Assembly: GCA_917880885.1 (NCBI GenBank)
Contig: OU862908.1
Span: forward strand, 13,565,501-13,629,500
Direction of reading: 5' to 3'
Source: Limnephilus marmoratus
Lineage: Eukaryota; Arthropoda; Insecta; Trichoptera; Limnephilidae
DNA length: 64,000 nt
The number at the start of each line of letters is the position of its first letter. Position 1 is the stretch's first letter. Below, in pieces: positions 40,516 to 52,751 of the stretch. The notes under the pieces are model-generated. The model made no database searches and was not told where the DNA came from. It saw only the letters and a list, made by a program, of their open reading frames with translations. Both the position numbers and the translations under genes were made by a program.

Positions 40516-43500
40516 ATGAAGTTCGCGGTGAGTTATATTTTCGCAGTTGCAACGGGGTGTTTTATTGGTCTCCGAAAGAAATGAAATACATAAGTGTTTC
40601 AACAGATTTTGTAATCTCGCCATTGATTTATAAACTGGCGTTGACCACTTTAAAATATAAACAGTGAACAGTTTTTAAGTGATATATTTTGTGAGTCAAT
40701 GCATACAACAATTGAAAATATAAAACAATAAAGTTTGCTGACTTGTTACATTTAGGTACCTACGAATTCGATGACTACTCGACAATATACATGACTTGCA
40801 AATCTCGGAACTTTTGTTTTAAACGGAAAAAGCTATTATTCTTTCCATATTATTTATTCCCATATATATATGTATATACAGGGTGTCCGGGGGTAAAGTG
40901 TATTAACTTCGGGAGGTAATTCTACGTGATATTGTAAGTAAAAAAGATAAATAACTTTTTTCGAAATTCCAACTTTTAGGGGTAGTTTTGTGGTAAAAAC
41001 ATAAAATTTGACCGGCGTGCGGGGCCAGCTTTATTATTTTCCACTTTTACGATACGGGCCAGTTACCACCATTTATTGTTGCCACGATCACGCCCGGCAG
41101 GCTCCCGGCAAGTAAGATCGTACCTCACACTAAGGATTTTTGGTAGGTAGATCTTTTTGTATGGGAAAACAAATGTTGGAATTTCGAAAAAAGTTATTAA
41201 ACTTTTTTACTCCTACCATCATGTAGAATCAACTCCAGAAGTTAATGCACCTTACCCCCGGACACCCTGTATATATAGGTATTTTTTATTTTTTCCAAGT
41301 TAACTGATACATTTTTAAGAATATTGTTTACCAATCTTTTTTAGTAAGGATACGAATTATATATTTTTTATATTAGAAGGTCTTCCCCATCTTCTTGTCT
41401 TCTTGTATTTTGTGTGGACGAATACAATTGTATATATAAAAAAATTCTAGATTAAGCCGTACAACGGTTAATAAATACTTAAAGTCACTGAAGATGGGGA
41501 AATTGTTCTTTTTTTAATAATTTGTGCCAATTTTTTTTATTTTATTATTTTGAAAAACATTACATATTACATTGTTATAATGATCTTCTGGCTATCCAAC
41601 TAGGCAATTTTGCCAGTTTTAGAACAGTCAAAATGAACAGATTTTTTACTTATTATTAGTGTGTTGACTATAATATTGTCTTATACTTAAATAAAACGAA
41701 AACTAATATAATGAAAACAAATATTTTGTAGCGTAATATTATAAAATACTCTATTTTTTATAAATCACTTAATGGCCTAACACAGAATTTCACTTATGTT
41801 TACAGGAATGGTATTGTAAATTAGGCTTTAACTTTTGAAGACACTTTTGTATTTGGGGTATGGGGTGCACTTTGCAAATCATTTAAGTACATGGGTTTTT
41901 TCAAAGATATAGCGGTTTAAAACAAATTCCATTTTCTCGAATGGATTCCTTGTTTTACTATCAGCAAGTGTTTGTGATCCGAGCAGTCTCGATATATTTT
42001 TTCAATTTTATGAGTGATTAAGATTTTGAATGATAATAATTGATGATGACTTTCAGATCGTAGCTTTGTGCCTTGTGGTGGTGTCTGAAGCACTCCCAAC
42101 TGACAACTCCCAAGTGCAAGTCGTCCAGTCCTGGAATAACAACAACGGGCTGGGAGATTACAATTTTGCGTAAGTATTCCTACCTTTGTACCCATTCGTG
42201 ACGGCCGGCGTAGTAGAGCGATAAGGCTCATGACTCACACACCGAAGGTCGCGGGATCTAATCCCGGCGTGGCAAATAAATTTTATTTGATTAATTTGTG
42301 TTATTTCACAAATTATTCATTTAAAATAATATATAGTAGGTACCAGTATCGCCCTGGTGTAAGACCACCATTCAGAATTGGAACGTTGCTTGAAATGGCA
42401 TTAGCCGTGTTTGGTGACCAGATCCGAATAGCCAGGTACTTCCTCACCTTCCTCTTCCCTATCTCCTTCCCCTCCCCACTACCTTCAGCCTGACAACATA
42501 CCCCGATTGGGGATGCCATAGTCTCACTGGCTTCAGACGGGAGCAGTTGGGACTCTTGTGCGGTATTCATATAATAAAAAAAATAAAAAAAATCAAATTA
42601 GTTCTGATGCACTAGACCCCCAATTCCAGAACTTCTTTATGTAGCCTGCACCATGACACCATGGAAAAAATAACCGTCTGTTATCTCTCAACTAGTATAT
42701 TGAAAATATATACAAGAGTCTAATTGGACCCGAATTTAATTATGTAGCATGTAGTCTAAACATTGAGTTGGGTAATTTATTTTTCAATAATTTTTTTTCT
42801 AGAATTATATTTAACCAGGTGATAAAATTATTTAATAATTAGGTTATTCACACATTAAAACACGGATGTTCAAGAAGACATACTTTAATTAATGTATTTA
42901 TTTCTAATAAAATCTTTTAAAGTCGAAATAAATTCTCTAAACTAAAATTAAGTATCTGGAAATATAAAATCATCACATTTTTCATGATTTTTTAGAGTCG
43001 ATATAAGAAAATAATCTTTGAATATGAGATCAAACTTTAAAAAAATACGAAGTTGCAAACAAGTTTTGCATGTTGCAAGTTGCAAGCATGCTGCAGTGAA
43101 GTTTAGATAATGTTTTTCACATTTGGTGCAGGTAATGTGAGATTTATTTTATTGAGGGAGAAATAGTTGAGGGAGACCTTTTAACCTCTCCAGCAGTACT
43201 TTATCGTCCCAATGTATTGCACCGCAGTGGTAGGGATACTAGGGATGGATTAATACATTTACTTCAGAAAGGAGTACTGTCGTGAATGTAAAAGAGCAAT
43301 ATACCTCAAAAAAGCTTCGTAGATTTTTTAATAATATTAATATTGCAACATTTGTTAGTCGAGGATTGCCAACATTTATTTAAAACTATTTTCTTTCTAA
43401 AATGGCATACATTTTTTAATTTTTTTCAAATCTTGGTCCCTTTAAAATTAATGGCATTATATATTATTTCAAATAAAATATTAACTCTTCGTCATTGGTC

Positions 43501-44680
43501 ACCCTACACGTTTACTAAATGAAATTAGTTACCATTAGCTTAGAAGGTACTCGGTACTATTAGTTGACGGCCGACGTGATCGAGGGGTTTGACTCTTGAC
43601 TCCCAATCCGAAGGTCGCGGAAACGAATCCCGGCGTGAGCAAATAAATTTTATTTGATTAATTTGTGTTATTTCACAATTGATTCATTTAAAAATAATAT
43701 ATTTGCGGGACGTTCCAGAGTGGAAGATACTCTCAGTATCGCCCTAGTAAGACTATCATTCAGAATTGAAACGTGGCTTGAAGTGGCTTTAGCCGTGCTT
43801 GGTGACCAGATCTGAACAGGTGGGGAAGGTCCAGCCAGGAACTTCCCCACCTTCCTCTTCGCATCTCCTTCCCATTTCCATTACCTTCAGCCTCAAAACA
43901 TACCCCAGTTGGTGATGCCATGGTCTCACTGGCTCCAGACGGGATCAGCTGGAACTCTTGTGAGATATTCATATTTAAAATAAAATACATTTATTTTATT
44001 ATAAACAATTAATAAACAATATTGTTCTTTCAATATATTATAGTGCGTTAATTTGATTTATAAAATTATTAACTTCAACACTTGCTTGTCTTAGTTAGAT
44101 CGAAAAGTGGATATACTGACCTCCAGACCACCCCTAATACCTTTTCCTTCCCAGAACTCACTCTTACTTTAAAAAAACATCCACTCAGTATCTCCTAGAT
44201 CTAGATGATAGGGCGCCACGGGAAGGCGTTCTCGGGGCCTATGCGAGTATATGTTCCCTTCCTTGTGAAGTATATATGTATACAAAGTTCCCAAAGATTT
44301 CTTGCCTATATTAAACGTTTAACATTGGGGTTTCACCGCCAGAAGGCGGTCATTTAGTTTTCTAATGACCTAATAATGCAGAAAATTTTATGTGATCGTG
44401 TTTCATCCAGTTTTTTTTACTGTTGATTATGATACCATTGTGACACGATTCTTCCAGTTACGAGCTCACTGATGGAACCAAGCGCCAGGAGCAGGCTGTG
44501 CTGAAGAACCCAGGCACCCCAGAAGAGGCCATCTCAGTCATCGGCACCTATAGCTGGATCGACGCTGATGGAGTGGAGTACCTCGTCACCTTCACCGCTG
44601 ACGAGAACGGCTTCCATCCTCAAGTCTCGCAGGGAGCTGCAGGAATCAGCGGACCCCTTGTTGCCTCCCTCTTAGGATAA
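40516..44680 (+). CDS. RR-1 cuticular protein, cluster gene 3 (115 aa, 3 exons)
   Basis: Exons: 40516-40527 (MKFA), 42057-42169, 44458-44680; same phases as gene 1, with residue 42 Ala split over intron 2. Exon 2 has the short form of the mature N-terminus (ALPTDNSQVQ). Exon 3 carries the RR-1 core GTYSWIDADGVEYLV, ADENGFHPQ and the tail ISGPLVASLLG. It differs from gene 1 by only a few residues, such as PEEAISVI for PDEAISVV and GAA for GPV near the tail, although gene 2 lies between them. Introns are short (1.5 and 2.3 kb); intron 1 holds a MITE and intron 2 two SINEs. AATAAA at 44908-44913. Secreted, chitin-associated role inferred from the family. Confidence 0.9.
40879..41269. mobile_element. 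MITE of the CAGGGTGTCC family, copy 2
   Basis: 391 bases in intron 1 of gene 3, with CAGGGTGTCCGGGGGTAAAG at one end and its complement at the other, bounded by TATA on both sides. The interior is in the opposite orientation to copy 1. Confidence 0.85.
42199..42593 (+). mobile_element. tRNA-derived SINE, copy a
   Basis: Head with tRNA-like A and B boxes (GCGTAGTAGAGCGATAAGGC; GGTCGCGGGATCTAATCCC). A body of about 300 bases contains TTTTATTTGATTAATTTGTG and AGCCGTGTTTGGTGACCAGA, and an A-rich tail (TAATAAAAAAAATAAAA) closes it. Inserted just inside the donor end of intron 2 of gene 3. The head would not fold as a complete tRNA, so it is not a tRNA gene. The copy at 43564 is closely similar. 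Confidence 0.8.
43564..43989 (+). mobile_element. tRNA-derived SINE, copy b
   Basis: Same head (TGACGGCCGACGTGATCGAG, GGTCGCGGAAACGAATCCC) and body as copy a, with an extra TTGCGGGACGTTCCAGAGTG segment; ends near TTAAAATAAAATAC. It lies in the same intron as copy a and in the same orientation. Confidence 0.78.
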
Positions 44681-45279
44681 ATATCACCGAATCTACATCC
44701 ATCAAACGATTCATAAATTTTTAGCAACTCCATTTCCATTGTATTAGACATAATCATGGCATTGGACATATTGTGTTGAAATATTTATAGTTACATCCGT
44801 TTCATGCCTCATATTTGCAATATGTACATGTATAGCATAATCAATAACTACAATACATATGTTTTAATATGTAGGTATCAGAATTTATTATGAGTAAGAT
44901 CCTTGTAAATAAATAATGTTAAAAATAATTGGATTGCATGGAATGTTTTACAAAATCCATCTTCCATTTAGTTTGTCTATAATTAAATAATAAAGAAATA
45001 TAAACACTGGTTTATTTCATTAAAGAAATTGTGTTTCGTTCTTCTTATATTTATTTTAAGGCAATTAATAGCTTTGTGAAGATACTCGTATTATAAACCT
45101 AAGGACCTTTCCCCGGAATATAGAATCGTATTTTTTTCGGTTCATTTTGGTTACAAAATTACAAAATATTGGTATCCTTAAAAATTTTCAGTACTAGCGG
45201 TTTGAAAGTTCAGAAACATTTTTAGGTAATATAAAACAAATTCGCCTTGGTAATTAAAAAAAATATACATATATAGATT

Positions 45280-45600
45280 ATGTAAAATACTATGTAAAAT
45301 ACTGTCAACTTTCTGATATAGAGAGCTTCAATGAAATTATCGAAGTGACCCAGTAATCCAAAACTGGCAACTACTACCTTACGAAATGCCACTGTTTACA
45401 GCCAATAACGCAGTCAATCAAAAGGCAAAGAAGTTGAAAAAAAACTGAGAAATACACTTACGATACTCCAAACGGAGAACTAAAAAAGCATTTGAAGAGA
45501 ACACATTGGAAAGGAGTATAAAATGTGATAAATCAAACACGTTTCATCATTATCGACCTGAAAGTGAAAGTGTTTGCACCCTCCAGTTCCAACTCCTAGG
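45280..45600 (+). promoter_or_regulatory. Promoter of cuticle gene 4
   Basis: Divergent from genes 1-3 but with recognisable order: ATTATCGAAGTGACCCAGTA (in place of GATGTGACCTTGTGG), AACTGGCAACTACTACCTTA, AACGCAGTCAATCAAA, then TATAAAA at 45517-45523 and the shared leader CCTGAAAGTGAAAGTGTTTG. The TGACCTTG word is not kept. Confidence 0.65.
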
Positions 45601-45655
45601 AAACATCATAATATTCCCTTTAATTAATTCAACAAAATAAATACGCCTAGCCTCA

Positions 45656-48600
45656 ATGAAGTTGGCGGTAAGTGTTGACTTTCTTAGTACATTTAGCTTT
45701 TCGCAATTGCTGCAATTAGGTGTTATTTATCCATTTGTTTTTCTTGACCTCCATAAAATATGTATACACCAACGTATTATGTGTCGAAATTACAAATATT
45801 TATTTATTTATTTATTTACTTATTTATTTATTTATTAGTAAGGGACAAACAGCTTATACATAAAACATAAAGATAAAAATATACATCGTTAAATCGAGTC
45901 AAGCCAAAAAAGTCTCCTATGTTAAAGTTGATTGGAGATAGAGTTTTATTACATATTAAAATTAATTTGAGGTGAGGAGGAGAGGAAGGGGAATAACGGA
46001 GGAGGATAGGAGATGCTCCGGATACTTTTCACACTCTCGTATTAATTTTCGATCGTACGTGTTACTTCTAATCGATATTTCTGTAGTGTATGGCTAAAAA
46101 TGTCTATATTTTGAAATTTTGTGTTATATTGCGCACATATACGGGGAATTGTTGAATTTTTTCTGACGTTAGTTCTACATGTAGGCAAGTGAAACAAATG
46201 GGATTGCCGAGTTGATCTTGACGGAATATGAATATTTATTAAGTTGGTTAAATCTGGCGAGTCCAGGCCATTATTAACAATTTTAAATAATAAAATTTGG
46301 TCAAAAATTAAACGTCGTTTAAAGGGAGTTGAAATTGTGGTAATTAATAGATTCGTTGTAATTAAAGAAGTGTAATTTTTGTTTATAATTTATGTGGTAA
46401 AAAATTTTTTTTTTTGATTTTTTTCGATTCTATCAATGTGAGCTTGGTAGAAAGGAGTCCAGATCGGTGTGCAGTGTTCTATGTGGGGACGGATGAACGC
46501 TGTGTAAAGGGAATATAGAGTCTTAAGGTTGCGAAAAGGTTTCGTTATTTGAATTATAAATCCTAGCATTTTGTTGGCCTTGTTGATGATTTCATCAGTG
46601 TGTTGTATAAAATTTAATTTAACAATATGTAGGTACTAAGGTGTAGGTACCACCAGTAAATGAAAAATGTTAAAAATTTGAGTGCAGTTCACACGCGGTA
46701 CAAGTAAAACCTTCAGAAAACTGAAGTAGGTAGATAAGGGGAGGCTACGAACCACCTCACAAAGAGGAGACCGATTTTTCTATCTAGTAAGCAATATCCT
46801 ATAGATGTATGTGTTTGTCCCTTTTTAATGACGCTTTTTCGTTTCATTTAATTTCAAATCACAACCGTGCTAAATAAGTTTTAATTTTAAAAAAACATCT
46901 CACCAAAAGCGCTTATAGACGTACCTGACTTACTGATTTATACAAATTGGTTTACATACATAAACAAGTGAGTAGTACAAGTGAGTACCTACAAAACATT
47001 ATAATATTGGTGATCTAACAATTCTAGCTGACAAAATCAAATAAACGTTCAAGAGGTGATATTATCGTGAAACGTTAAAAATGATGAAAGGAAATAGAGC
47101 AAAGTAGAAGAATAAAAAGGTTATGAAGGCAGTTTCACTATTTTGTGACATGAGTCAAAAGTGTAAGGGCGCCTTTATATCCGTTGATTTTATATCTTTA
47201 TCTATTTTATATAAAATCTTTAGTAAAAAATTCATACACTGTGATGAAGAACTTGCGTTCTTTGTTTAATTTGTGCCGTTGCCGTGTCGTAACCACAGCA
47301 TATTATAAAAGCGCCCTTGGGATCTCCCAAGAGTATACTTCTCGTTAGGAACGTGTATGTTAACCTCTTTCAACATAAATAGAGTTGCCCCAACCTGGCT
47401 GGCCGATGTATAACCTCTGGGTTTGTCAACCGAGTCGCGTTTTCAAAATCACAGAACTTGACAGTATGTTTTCTTCTTCCGTTCATATTCTTTGTATTAA
47501 TAGAGCCTAAAGCATGAATATGTTGTAGAAGCCTTCTTTTTTGGGTATCTACTCTAGATTTTTATTTTTCCCCCACCCTAAATCAAAACCTCGCTTCGCC
47601 CATGGTTCCAGATATTAACTTTAAAAAATATTCGACCTGAAAATATTTTTGGACATGAAATGTTATTAATATTTAAATATATTCACATGTATCTAATAAA
47701 TTGATAGTGACTTTTTCAGATTGTAGCTCTCTGCCTGTTGGCCGTGGCCGAGTCATTGTCTCTGGAAGGCCTCTTCCCAGTGGACAACTCAAAGGTGCGA
47801 GTCATCTCCTACGACAATGAAAACTCCGATCTGGGAGGCTACAGCTTCTCGTAAGTGCGAATTACCATATCCACAAGTATATTTTATTGGTGCATCCGTT
47901 TCCATTACTTCTCTGTGCAGCCTTTCTCGTTACAAACTGACACAATGCAAAACAAGGATCTTACGATAAATCATGAAACGTTACTTTGAAACGTAAGTCA
48001 TCAATAGAGTACAATCTACAGCTCTCATACACTGGCGCAGACAGTTCAAATCCTAAATGAATAAAATAGTTATACAGGGTGTCTGGGGGTAAAGTGCATT
48101 AACTTCGGGAGGTGATTCTACATGATAGTACAAAAGTAAAAAAGATAAATAACTTTTTTCTAAATTCCAACCTTTAGGGGTAGCTTTGAGATAAAAAGAT
48201 AAATTTAGTCCGGCGTGTGCGGCCAGATTTATTATTTTCCGCTGTTGCGATAAGGGCCAGTCACAATCGAGTCGGGCGCCCGGCAGGCTCTCAGCAAGTA
48301 AGATCGTACCTCACACTAAGGATTTTTAGTAGGTACGTCTTTTTGTATGAGAAAAAAAATGTTGGAATTTCGGAAAAAGTTGTTAGCCTTTTTTACTCCT
48401 ACCATCATGTAGAATCACCTCCCGAAGGTAATGCACTTTACCCCCGGACACCCTGTATAATATCGGAAGAGCCTTAAAAGTCACAACATGTAGCTGTTTT
48501 GGAGTGAAGAGATTTTAGTAATTTTTAATGAAGCAATAGTCCTTTTAATTCTAGGAAATACATACCTAAATTACTGTAACAATGAAGGCATATTCTAACG

Positions 48601-49181
48601 TTTTACCTAAAATTCGAGTACGTATTTCATATACAGAACTTAAAAGCTTACAGTTCAAAAACTGTTTGCAATTGGAAACCTAATAGAATTTACAGATAAA
48701 TCATTTGTAGTATTTCTTGCGTTAGCATACGACAAAGCTTTGGTATAATAAATCTATTTTCTGCGTGCGAACAGAAGTCATGCATACTGTTTTTACATGC
48801 TCCGATGGTTTGTTATGCAATATTTATCTTTCATGCCTTTGGACCATCAGAAGCCTGTAATTTATGATTATAATGATACTACTACCAAATACTTGTTTAG
48901 TGCGCTTAAATACTGATTTATATATTTTACAAGACGTTGAAGATAAGTTAGCTAATTCCAGATACCATCTGACCGATGGAACGTGGCGCGAGGAGCGGGG
49001 GGAGTTGAAGAACCCCGGCACGGCGAAAGAGGCCCTCACCGTTACAGGTACATATACCTGGGTGGACCTTCAGGGGATGCGGTGGATTGTTAAGTTTATC
49101 GCTGACGAAAACGGCTTCCGCCCCCACACCACTCAGGGACTAGGTCTCCCCGCACCAGTTGTGGCAACCCTCTTAGGATAA
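45656..49181 (+). CDS. RR-1 cuticular protein, cluster gene 4, divergent (120 aa, 3 exons)
   Basis: Exons: 45656-45667 (MKLA), 47720-47850, 48962-49181; donors GTAAGT, acceptors CAG, phases as in genes 1-3. Residue 48 is Ser split over intron 2. The signal is MKLAIVALCLLAVAES. Exon 2 is the long form (LSLEGLFPVDNSKVRV), as in gene 2. Exon 3 has the RR-1 core GTYTWVDLQGMRWIVKF and ADENGFRP, with Trp-Arg changes not seen in the other three (DGTWREERGELKNPG), and an LLG end. It is the oldest branch of the cluster by sequence. Role as for gene 1, possibly in a different cuticle or stage. AATAAA at 49287-49292. The frame remains open upstream of exon 3 (from 48864), but the paralogues fix the acceptor at 48961. 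Confidence 0.88.
45793..46625 (-). pseudogene. 5'-truncated LINE with (TAAA)n tail, minus strand
   Basis: The minus-strand text near 46620-46430 reads as the end of a LINE reverse transcriptase: TDEIINKANKMLGFI, LKTLYSLYTAFIRPHIEHCT and IWTPFYQAH. Further 3' it decays with stops. It ends at 45793-45838 in TAAA repeats, the usual tail of such elements. Family probably Jockey-like. It sits in intron 1 of gene 4. Confidence 0.75.
46676..46890 (+). promoter_or_regulatory. Intron 1 module of gene 4 shared with gene 1
   Basis: Counterpart of 8981-9200: CAGTTCACACGCGGTACAAG, GTAAAACCTTCAGAAAACTG, GGGGAGGCTACGAACCACC and TTTCAAATCACAACCGTGCT. Retained in the most diverged pair of the cluster but missing from genes 2 and 3. 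Regulatory role is inference; an old shared repeat is the alternative. Confidence 0.4.
48075..48455. mobile_element. MITE of the CAGGGTGTCC family, copy 3
   Basis: 381 bases in intron 2 of gene 4, ends CAGGGTGTCTGGGGGTAAAG and the complement of CAGGGTGTCCGGGGGTAAAG, bounded by TATA on both sides. The interior has the same orientation as copy 2. An open frame at 48217-48477 is only MITE sequence. Confidence 0.85.
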
Positions 49182-49286
49182 ATTATAAAAACATTCGATA
49201 TTATAACCAAATCACGTCATTAAGCTATTATTCATCATCATTCATCACCTTCATTTCTGTTTTTGGAAATCGCTTTTCTTGGGCGA

Positions 49287-49292
49287 AATAAA
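49287..49292 (+). terminator. Poly(A) signal of cuticle gene 4
   Basis: AATAAA 106 bases after the stop codon, followed by AT-rich sequence. Confidence 0.5.
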
Positions 49293-49561
49293 AATTATTA
49301 ATCATCTGTATAGACCCAGGGTGGAACTGTGTGCCAATTTATTGACACGCGTCGGTAAACATAGTTTTAACTTGTATTCTCTATGTGTGGGTATTATTAC
49401 AAATTAATACATATTTCATAATGCCTCATTTACACGTAACGTAAATATAAGTTTAACTCGCACCCTGTTCAGTGTTCAAGCTTCATGTTTCAAAAATATA
49501 TATAACTACTTACACATTTTTTAAAATTATTGATACACTAGCAGTGTTTTTTTTAGAAAAC

Positions 49562-49680
49562 ACTAGCGAGTTTCCGGCATGCCACTAATAAAGAAACTGT
49601 TTTTCCCTGCGTGTCTTTTCCCATTTGACACGTTTCCCTTCCGCTTTCCCTTCCCCTCCCATGTTTCATTCCCGAATATG
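49562..49680 (-). mobile_element. Helitron-like fragment
   Basis: ACTAGCGAGTTTCCGGCATG and the CCCTGCGTGTCTTTTCCCAT tract match the start of the minus copies at 27513 and 28010; the rest is missing. Confidence 0.45.
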
Positions 49681-50211
49681 ATTAGATTTATTAATAATAA
49701 TTAAATTCAATTCAATTCTGTCATGCGTACATACACCGAAAACAAACTGTTGGTAAAAATTGATCAATCAAATTTGGTACCTATTTAAAATATCTATAAT
49801 TCTTGATTCGATTTAAAATATTAGGTGAGTACTTCAAATAAATACATAAATACATTATTTTAAAGAGTTCCAAAAATTGAATTTTGATTGAATCATCATT
49901 GTTTTGCAAAATGTCATCCTCATACTGTGACATTTTTGACAGTTTCGCAAGGGTTTTTGTAATGATTAAAAAACTTTTCGAATGTATTGTCAAGTGGTTT
50001 TAATTATCCAGAAACCTTCGCGGGGTGGAAAAGAGGTATTGTGAAGGTTTCAAACATTTCCAATGCTTAATATAGCAACATAGACAACTTATATAGATAT
50101 TTATAAGCCTGCATTTTTTTTATATATATATAACATTATTTGGTAATGTGAGCCTCACTGGGGCTTACCCGTGCCGAGGTCTCCATTTTACAATTTTATA
50201 AGGGAACGTAC

Positions 50212-50602
50212 CCATACTACGTGACCCGTTTAGAAGGGAGTTAAAAATACCACGTTTGGTCACAATGGAGGGCGGGAGGCTTAGGTTTTTATCACGTAGT
50301 CAATCTAGAATTTTTTTATATTTTTTCTACTAACTTTTTAATATTTTTTTCCACTTGTAATTATAGGTATGCATGCACTCTTGCCGTCACGCAGCAAGCG
50401 CCGTATTAATAAAGACAAATATAAGCCAAATAATTTTTTTTAAACTTTTTGTTAGCAAGAAATGATTCAAAACCAAATTTATGATTTACTATGTGAAAAC
50501 TGTAGGGGGGAGGGGTCTTGGAATATACTACACGTGGTCACCGAGGGGGGAGGGGGGGTTAAAAATTGCAAAAAGCGGGTCACGTAGTATGGGTACGTTC
50601 CA
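50212..50602. mobile_element. Harbinger-like MITE, longer copy
   Basis: Ends GGGAACGTACCCATACTACG and CGTAGTATGGGTACGTTCC are inverted repeats, the same as at 9730-9893. TAA precedes the left end, and TAA follows the right end after one extra A. The interior contains G-runs (50505-50560) and no transposase. Confidence 0.75.
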
Positions 50603-51231
50603 TAAGATGTAGCGGGTGTTATTTAACCATCCTCTTGATAGCTTATCCATGGGATGACGTACATCGATTTCCAATTTATTAAAGATTTATTTATTTATAA
50701 AGTCGGAGTTTTCCATTCCAATCTCTAACCCATGAATAGTAACTACAGATCGGTTATGCCGACTTATCTACACATTGCGAATATTTTTTTGTTTCTCAAT
50801 TAATATACGTTAGCCCATGGATAAGTTTTTACCCGTACAAAATATGTATCTACCGATATAAAAAGAAAATGAAAATCAATTAAACGAACTTAAATGAAAC
50901 ATCAAGAAATATTAGAAATAATATACTTGTAAAAAAGTAGTTAAAATAAAATAATTAAGGCAGTCATTAAAAATTAATAAGTAATAATTAATTAATAAAA
51001 AAATTAGGCAATATTTATCAAATTATTGTTGCGGGTGTGAAAAATATGCATACTACGAAATAAGCTTTATTTTTTTTAGGTATTTTTTTTTAAATATCGT
51101 CTTTTTTCTATAATATACATTTTAATTTTTGTTTGCGAAATTAATATTTGTTAAAAAATCAATAATTGTAATTATTTTTGCACATCATGCCCCACACTAC
51201 GGTCGTACAATGAGGATTGATGGAATAAGTT

Positions 51232-51297
51232 TCGGTAACCTCTCATCGTTCCCTAGCATGACTGCAGATCGCCAACGAATAAGTAACAGTTCACAAT
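51232..51297. repeat. Fragment of the 35637 MITE family
   Basis: GGTAACCTCTCATCGTTCCC and AGCATGACTGCAG..CGCCAACGAATAAGTAACAGTTCAC align with one arm of 35637-35871. The second arm is absent. Confidence 0.6.
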
Positions 51298-52296
51298 TTC
51301 TAAGGTTTTTTTTAATATTTCGTGCCATCTTCCTAAAAGCGCTCGAAGCTTAACGATCAGCTCAGTAATTATTAATTTAAATACTACCTGTCGACGATAT
51401 TGGCCACGAGAATTATTGATGTTTAAAAAAGTTGTTTTTTCGGAAAACATAGAAAAATATCAGCTGCTTTAAATGTTGTAAAATCACAATGATGAAAAAT
51501 AAGTCTTTTTTATGCGCCTTTTTCCATTCTTCGTACCTCCAACATCTCAAATTACAAACGACTCTTACAAGGATACTTTTAGGGAAAACTTCTAGAAAGA
51601 ACTATTTACGTACATCTATCTCTTATTCTACTAAACATTTTTACAACTAAAACGAAACTATTGTGTGTTGAAAATTCTTTATTCAAAACCTTTAAAACAT
51701 TCTTCAAAATTGCTTGAAAACATGTTTAACGACATCTCTGTTTTTACACAGGAAATTAAAGATGTTTTTTCGGAGAAGTGATGTATAAAAATCTGTTTTA
51801 CTGATACTTTGCCAAGCTTGTAGCATGAATAGACATAGAATAGTGAGACACATGGTAAATATTACGATTCATATGATGGCTCTAATTTTAGTTACAAATG
51901 GTTACAAAGGAATGTTAAATAATGACATAAAATTTTGATTACTTAAGCACTGCCCACGTATGTTATAATATATATAACATAAGTATATATGTATACATAT
52001 GTAAAGGAATACCTACCTAGAAATGCATAGGGATTCCTTCGTGTTCGAATAATGAATTACTTTTCAAATGTCATTCATTGATGTGTTGTCATGGTGACAT
52101 ACAAACAGATTATTATTGTTTTTGACGAGCTATGTAGCAGACATTCAATTAATCAAGATATCAGAAAAATAAGTGTTATAATGTTTTTAAGATCGACAAA
52201 TAAACTTCAAATGTAGTTTCTTTGTTAACAGAGCAACACATGATTTGTTTTGTCATTACCAAAAATTGTCTATTGGTTGTAATGCTAACCAATATA

Positions 52297-52494
52297 TATT
52301 GTAATGTTAACCAATGGATCAATGATTTTGAGAATGAATGTACACGTTTCGAGATATTAAAGGAGACAGAAAAAATTGAGACTTTAAAGTATTTACTTGA
52401 AAAACAGTGCCTAGATTGGTACACTAGTATGTTAATAAAATGTACAGTAAGCGCAGGATGGGCAATGTGGAAAACAAATTTTTGTGAAACATAA
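52297..52494 (+). pseudogene. gag-like fragment, right copy
   Basis: Same sequence as 918-1115 in the duplicated block, with the same open frame and Trp/DWY pattern. It is not independent evidence for function, because the whole block is duplicated. Confidence 0.4.
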
Positions 52495-52573
52495 ACAGTC
52501 ACAAGTTAAATATGCATTTGCATTTAAATTTCAAGATATATATGTCTGTATATATATTTTTTTAAATAAAGAA

Positions 52574-52751
52574 AGACAAACATTCCCGGGTTACGAATAA
52601 CCTGACAATATTTGTGAATCTCCTACTACCACCACAGTAAACGGAAAATATTGCTTTTGTCGTGATGAGGACTTAGCCAGCCGAAGAATCGAACACGCGA
52701 CACCCGGGTGGGACCCAAACACGATGCCCACTCAACTGACTGGTCGGTATA
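52574..52751 (-). repeat. tRNA-derived SINE-like repeat, right copy
   Basis: Duplicate of 1195-1372, with the same A-box-like and B-box-like words on the minus strand. Confidence 0.5.

Noticed and set aside
42199..42270. Possible tRNA gene
   Set aside because: A and B boxes are present, but the acceptor stem does not pair and the sequence continues into a SINE body with an A-rich tail; a second copy exists at 43564.
48864..48961. Upstream extension of exon 3 of gene 4 from the ATG at 48864
   Set aside because: The frame is open, but the CAG acceptor at 48959-48961 matches the exon 3 start of the three paralogues; the upstream part resembles intron.
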